Position numbers and translations under genes: made by a program
Source: Bacteroidota bacterium
GTDB taxonomy: Bacteria; Bacteroidota; Ignavibacteria; Kapaibacteriales; UBA2268
Direction: 5' to 3'
DNA length: 64,000 bases
Assembly: GCA_004322215.1 (NCBI GenBank)
Contig: SCSM01000023.1
Location: 1 to 64,000 of the forward strand
Notes under the pieces: generated by a model
Databases searched by the model: none
Told to the model about the DNA's origin: nothing
What the model saw: the letters and a program-made list of their open reading frames with translations, nothing else
Shown here: one piece after another, positions 61,909 to 64,000 of the stretch
Layout of the letters: each line of letters starts with the position of its first letter
How positions within the stretch are numbered: position 1 is the stretch's first letter

Positions 61909-64000
61909 ATGCTGAAGCTGGAAGAAATATTCTTTAAAGAATTCTATGTGAACCCCGAGATAATTATTATTCGAAAGGGTAACGATGGCACAATATTTGA
62001 AATCAATGATACCTTTTGTAATATTCTCGGTTATTCGAGGGAATCATTGCTCGGGAAAAAATATGAAGATTTCAACTTTTTCATTGACGATAAGAATAAA
62101 TCAATATATCTCGACAATGTCAGATTTAAAAATGAAACAAGAAATTTAAATTTAAAATTATATGATAAAGAAAAAGAATTACTGAATGTAAATTTAACCG
62201 AAAATATTATTAATGCAGACGGAGAGCCGTATTTCATTACAATTATCAATTATGAAAATATTCGAAGTAAGATAAATAAAAGAATTGGTAAAAAAGTAAC
62301 TGACAAAACGATGCGAAATGAAAGCAGGAAATCTGAATCGGATGACCTGATGATTCAGATTGAAAGATTTATTTCTGACAGAAACAGGGCTGAAAGGTTC
62401 TTGCTCGATTCTGAAAAAAGACACAGGTCTTTTTTCGATGATTTGCCGATTGGGGCATACAGAACGACCGAAGACGGTAGATTCCTGAGTGTTAATAATG
62501 CATTTGCTATTCTTCTCGGATTCGATAATCCTGAAGATTTAAAAAAGCATAATGCTATGGAATTTTATATGAGGTCTCAGGACAGGACTTCACTGATTGA
62601 AAAGCAAAAAAAGGTTTATGGTATTGTTAAGGCAGAATATAAAGTAAAGCGTATGGATGGAAATGTTATTTGGGTTAGGGATAACGGTAAAGTTATTTAT
62701 AAGGATGATGGTTCGGTTGATTATCTTGAAGGTGTATTAGAAGATATTACAAGACAAAAATTAGCTCAGGCATCACTAATTGAAAGTGAAGTAAAATATA
62801 AAAAGTTATTTGAAAACTTATATGATATATATTTTAGCATTACACTTGAAGGTGAATTCACAGAAATTTCTCCTTCAGCCGAAACCATTCTCGGATACTA
62901 TCCCGATGATATTATCGGCAGAACTATTTTTGATTACGTTGATAATCGTCAATTTTTAAATGAAGCATTATCCGATTTAAAAAAATCACTTAAAATCCTT
63001 AATCGTGCCTTGCTAATCAGGAATAAGCAGGGTGATGATGTCCATCTACTAATAAACGCATACTTTTATTTTGATAATATAAGGAATAAACGGAGCATTG
63101 CCGGGATTGCAAGAGACATATCAATACAAAAACAGTATGAAATTGATTTACTCGAAGCTCGTGAATATGCAGAACTGATAAATAGGGTTACTCCGAGTTG
63201 TACCTTTACAGTAGATAAAAATGGAATTATCACAAGCTGGAATGAAAGGACAGCTGCTTTAACCGGCTATTCGGCATCCGACGTAATCGGTAAAAAATGT
63301 TCTTTGTGTTTGTGGAACGGTTACCATAAAGAATGTGCCTTCTTTGACGACAGAATCAAAAAACCTGTTTACGGGAGGGAAATTGAAATTAAAATCAAGA
63401 GCGGAGACACCAGGATTATCGCAGTTAACATTGATTATCTCAGGAATTCCGTTGGTGAGATTATTGGCGGAATCGAAAGCTTTGATGATATCACAGACAG
63501 AATCAGAACTGAAGAAGCTTTGTTTTGGCAGGCAGGGGTGAACCATGCATTTGCCGATTTATCAAAGGCAATTATTTCCATGCTTTCTGTTAAAGATACT
63601 TCCAAACTTATTCTTGAACATGCAAGGAGATTAACAAACTCAACTTTTGGTTTCATTTCTGTGTTTAATCAGGAAACACTCAAATTTGAAATTTCCGCTA
63701 TTATGAGTTCTCAAACCAAAGATTATATTCATTGGGAATTTTATCCCGAAGATGTTGAATTCAATGATTTCTGGTACTGGACTTATATTAATAAACATTA
63801 TATTTTAACTTCTTCCGCAAAATCCGATGACAGGTTAAATTCTATTTACCAGTATTATAAAGATATCGAGCATTTTGTGTCCGTACCCCTTGTTTCAAAC
63901 AATGATGTAATCGGAATTATTGCAATAGCTTCGATGGATAATCCTTATGGTGAAGATGACCTTGAAATATTAAACAGAATGTCCTCTTTATTTATAGTAG
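61909..64000 (+). CDS. multi-PAS/GAF sensor protein, N-terminal part (runs off the window)
   Basis: An open frame from the ATG at 61909 continues without a stop to the window edge (697 codons). It begins MLKLEEIFFKEFY. PAS domains: ~15-110 (IFEINDTFCNILGYSRESLLGKKYEDF), ~175-285 (FFDDLPIGAYRTTEDGRFLSVNNAF), ~300-410 (TEISPSAETILGYYPDDIIG) and ~420-535 (ITSWNERTAALTGYSASDVIGKKC). The fourth carries a cysteine cluster (C-x2-C then C, KKCSLCLWNGYHKECAFF), seen in a subset of PAS domains. A GAF domain begins at ~545 (ISMLSVKDTSKLILEHARRL; FGFISVFN). No membrane segment is visible. The output domain, probably a histidine kinase, lies outside the window. Confidence 0.88.
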   Translation, partial: MLKLEEIFFKEFYVNPEIIIIRKGNDGTIFEINDTFCNILGYSRESLLGKKYEDFNFFIDDKNKSIYLDNVRFKNETRNLNLKLYDKEKELLNVNLTENIINADGEPYFITIINYENIRSKINKRIGKKVTDKTMRNESRKSESDDLMIQIERFISDRNRAERFLLDSEKRHRSFFDDLPIGAYRTTEDGRFLSVNNAFAILLGFDNPEDLKKHNAMEFYMRSQDRTSLIEKQKKVYGIVKAEYKVKRMDGNVIWVRDNGKVIYKDDGSVDYLEGVLEDITRQKLAQASLIESEVKYKKLFENLYDIYFSITLEGEFTEISPSAETILGYYPDDIIGRTIFDYVDNRQFLNEALSDLKKSLKILNRALLIRNKQGDDVHLLINAYFYFDNIRNKRSIAGIARDISIQKQYEIDLLEAREYAELINRVTPSCTFTVDKNGIITSWNERTAALTGYSASDVIGKKCSLCLWNGYHKECAFFDDRIKKPVYGREIEIKIKSGDTRIIAVNIDYLRNSVGEIIGGIESFDDITDRIRTEEALFWQAGVNHAFADLSKAIISMLSVKDTSKLILEHARRLTNSTFGFISVFNQETLKFEISAIMSSQTKDYIHWEFYPEDVEFNDFWYWTYINKHYILTSSAKSDDRLNSIYQYYKDIEHFVSVPLVSNNDVIGIIAIASMDNPYGEDDLEILNRMSSLFIV

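Overview
The window is AT-rich and encodes proteins typical of the Bacteroidota / Ignavibacteriota-Kapabacteria side of the FCB group. The pointers are C-terminal type IX secretion (T9SS) sorting domains, ASH / choice-of-anchor-D repeat proteins, FecR-like and CHASE2 proteins, large TPR-CHAT proteins and multi-PAS sensors. The lineage is inferred from protein style only; no rRNA is present.

Region 1 (1-33.6 kb) holds envelope and repeat proteins. Two small unknown genes precede a 1911-residue secreted protein combining a beta-propeller, a lipase-like domain, Ig-like domains and a T9SS tail. On the minus strand, 7.9-18.2 kb carries an OmpA-type barrel, a 1374-residue ASH/Ig T9SS protein, two lipoproteins, an outer-membrane protein, a beta-helix protein and a T9SS protein broken by one in-frame ochre codon. 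Next come a membrane sensor kinase and its NtrC-type, sigma-54-dependent response regulator (18.5-22.4 kb). Three minus-strand transcription units beside this pair share a leader: two 16-bp dyads exactly 30 bp apart, then a -24/-12 box TGGCACGGNANTTGG about 45-50 bp before the start codon. I read this as a local two-component sigma-54 regulon controlling the neighbouring envelope proteins. From 23.7 to 33.6 kb are four cytoplasmic repeat or domain-duplicated proteins of unknown role and a secreted 14-TPR CHAT protease. A dispersed ~250-bp repeat occurs four times in one orientation (1.2, 7.3, 22.9 and 33.9 kb).

Region 2 (34.2-45.0 kb) looks like an integrated mobile element with its own replication functions. 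It has a minimal PolA-type polymerase palm protein, a possible sliding-clamp-like protein, a ParB-like protein, an HTH/excisionase-like protein, small accessory genes, a DUF488 gene paired with a three-cysteine radical-SAM-like gene, and a tyrosine recombinase. There are 57-bp tandem repeats and large hairpins at 35.7-36.2 kb (candidate origin or centromere). The recombinase sits 172 bp from an 88-bp tandem repeat carrying a selenocysteine-tRNA-like sequence, the likely attachment site. A recombinase remnant at 22.5 kb points to an earlier insertion.

Region 3 (45.7-64 kb) looks like core chromosome. It has a TetR-TolC-HlyD efflux operon lacking an inner-membrane pump, a MarR regulator, a DoxX-like protein, a methyltransferase, an SRAP (HMCES/YedK) protein, a REC-PAS-histidine kinase and exonuclease III. 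A co-directional cluster of two stand-alone CHASE2 membrane proteins and four FecR-like paralogues follows, overlapping purD convergently. The window ends inside a multi-PAS/GAF sensor gene. Many minus-strand genes start at an ATG just after a TTGGAGG sequence; I chose those ATGs over the upstream in-frame TTG.
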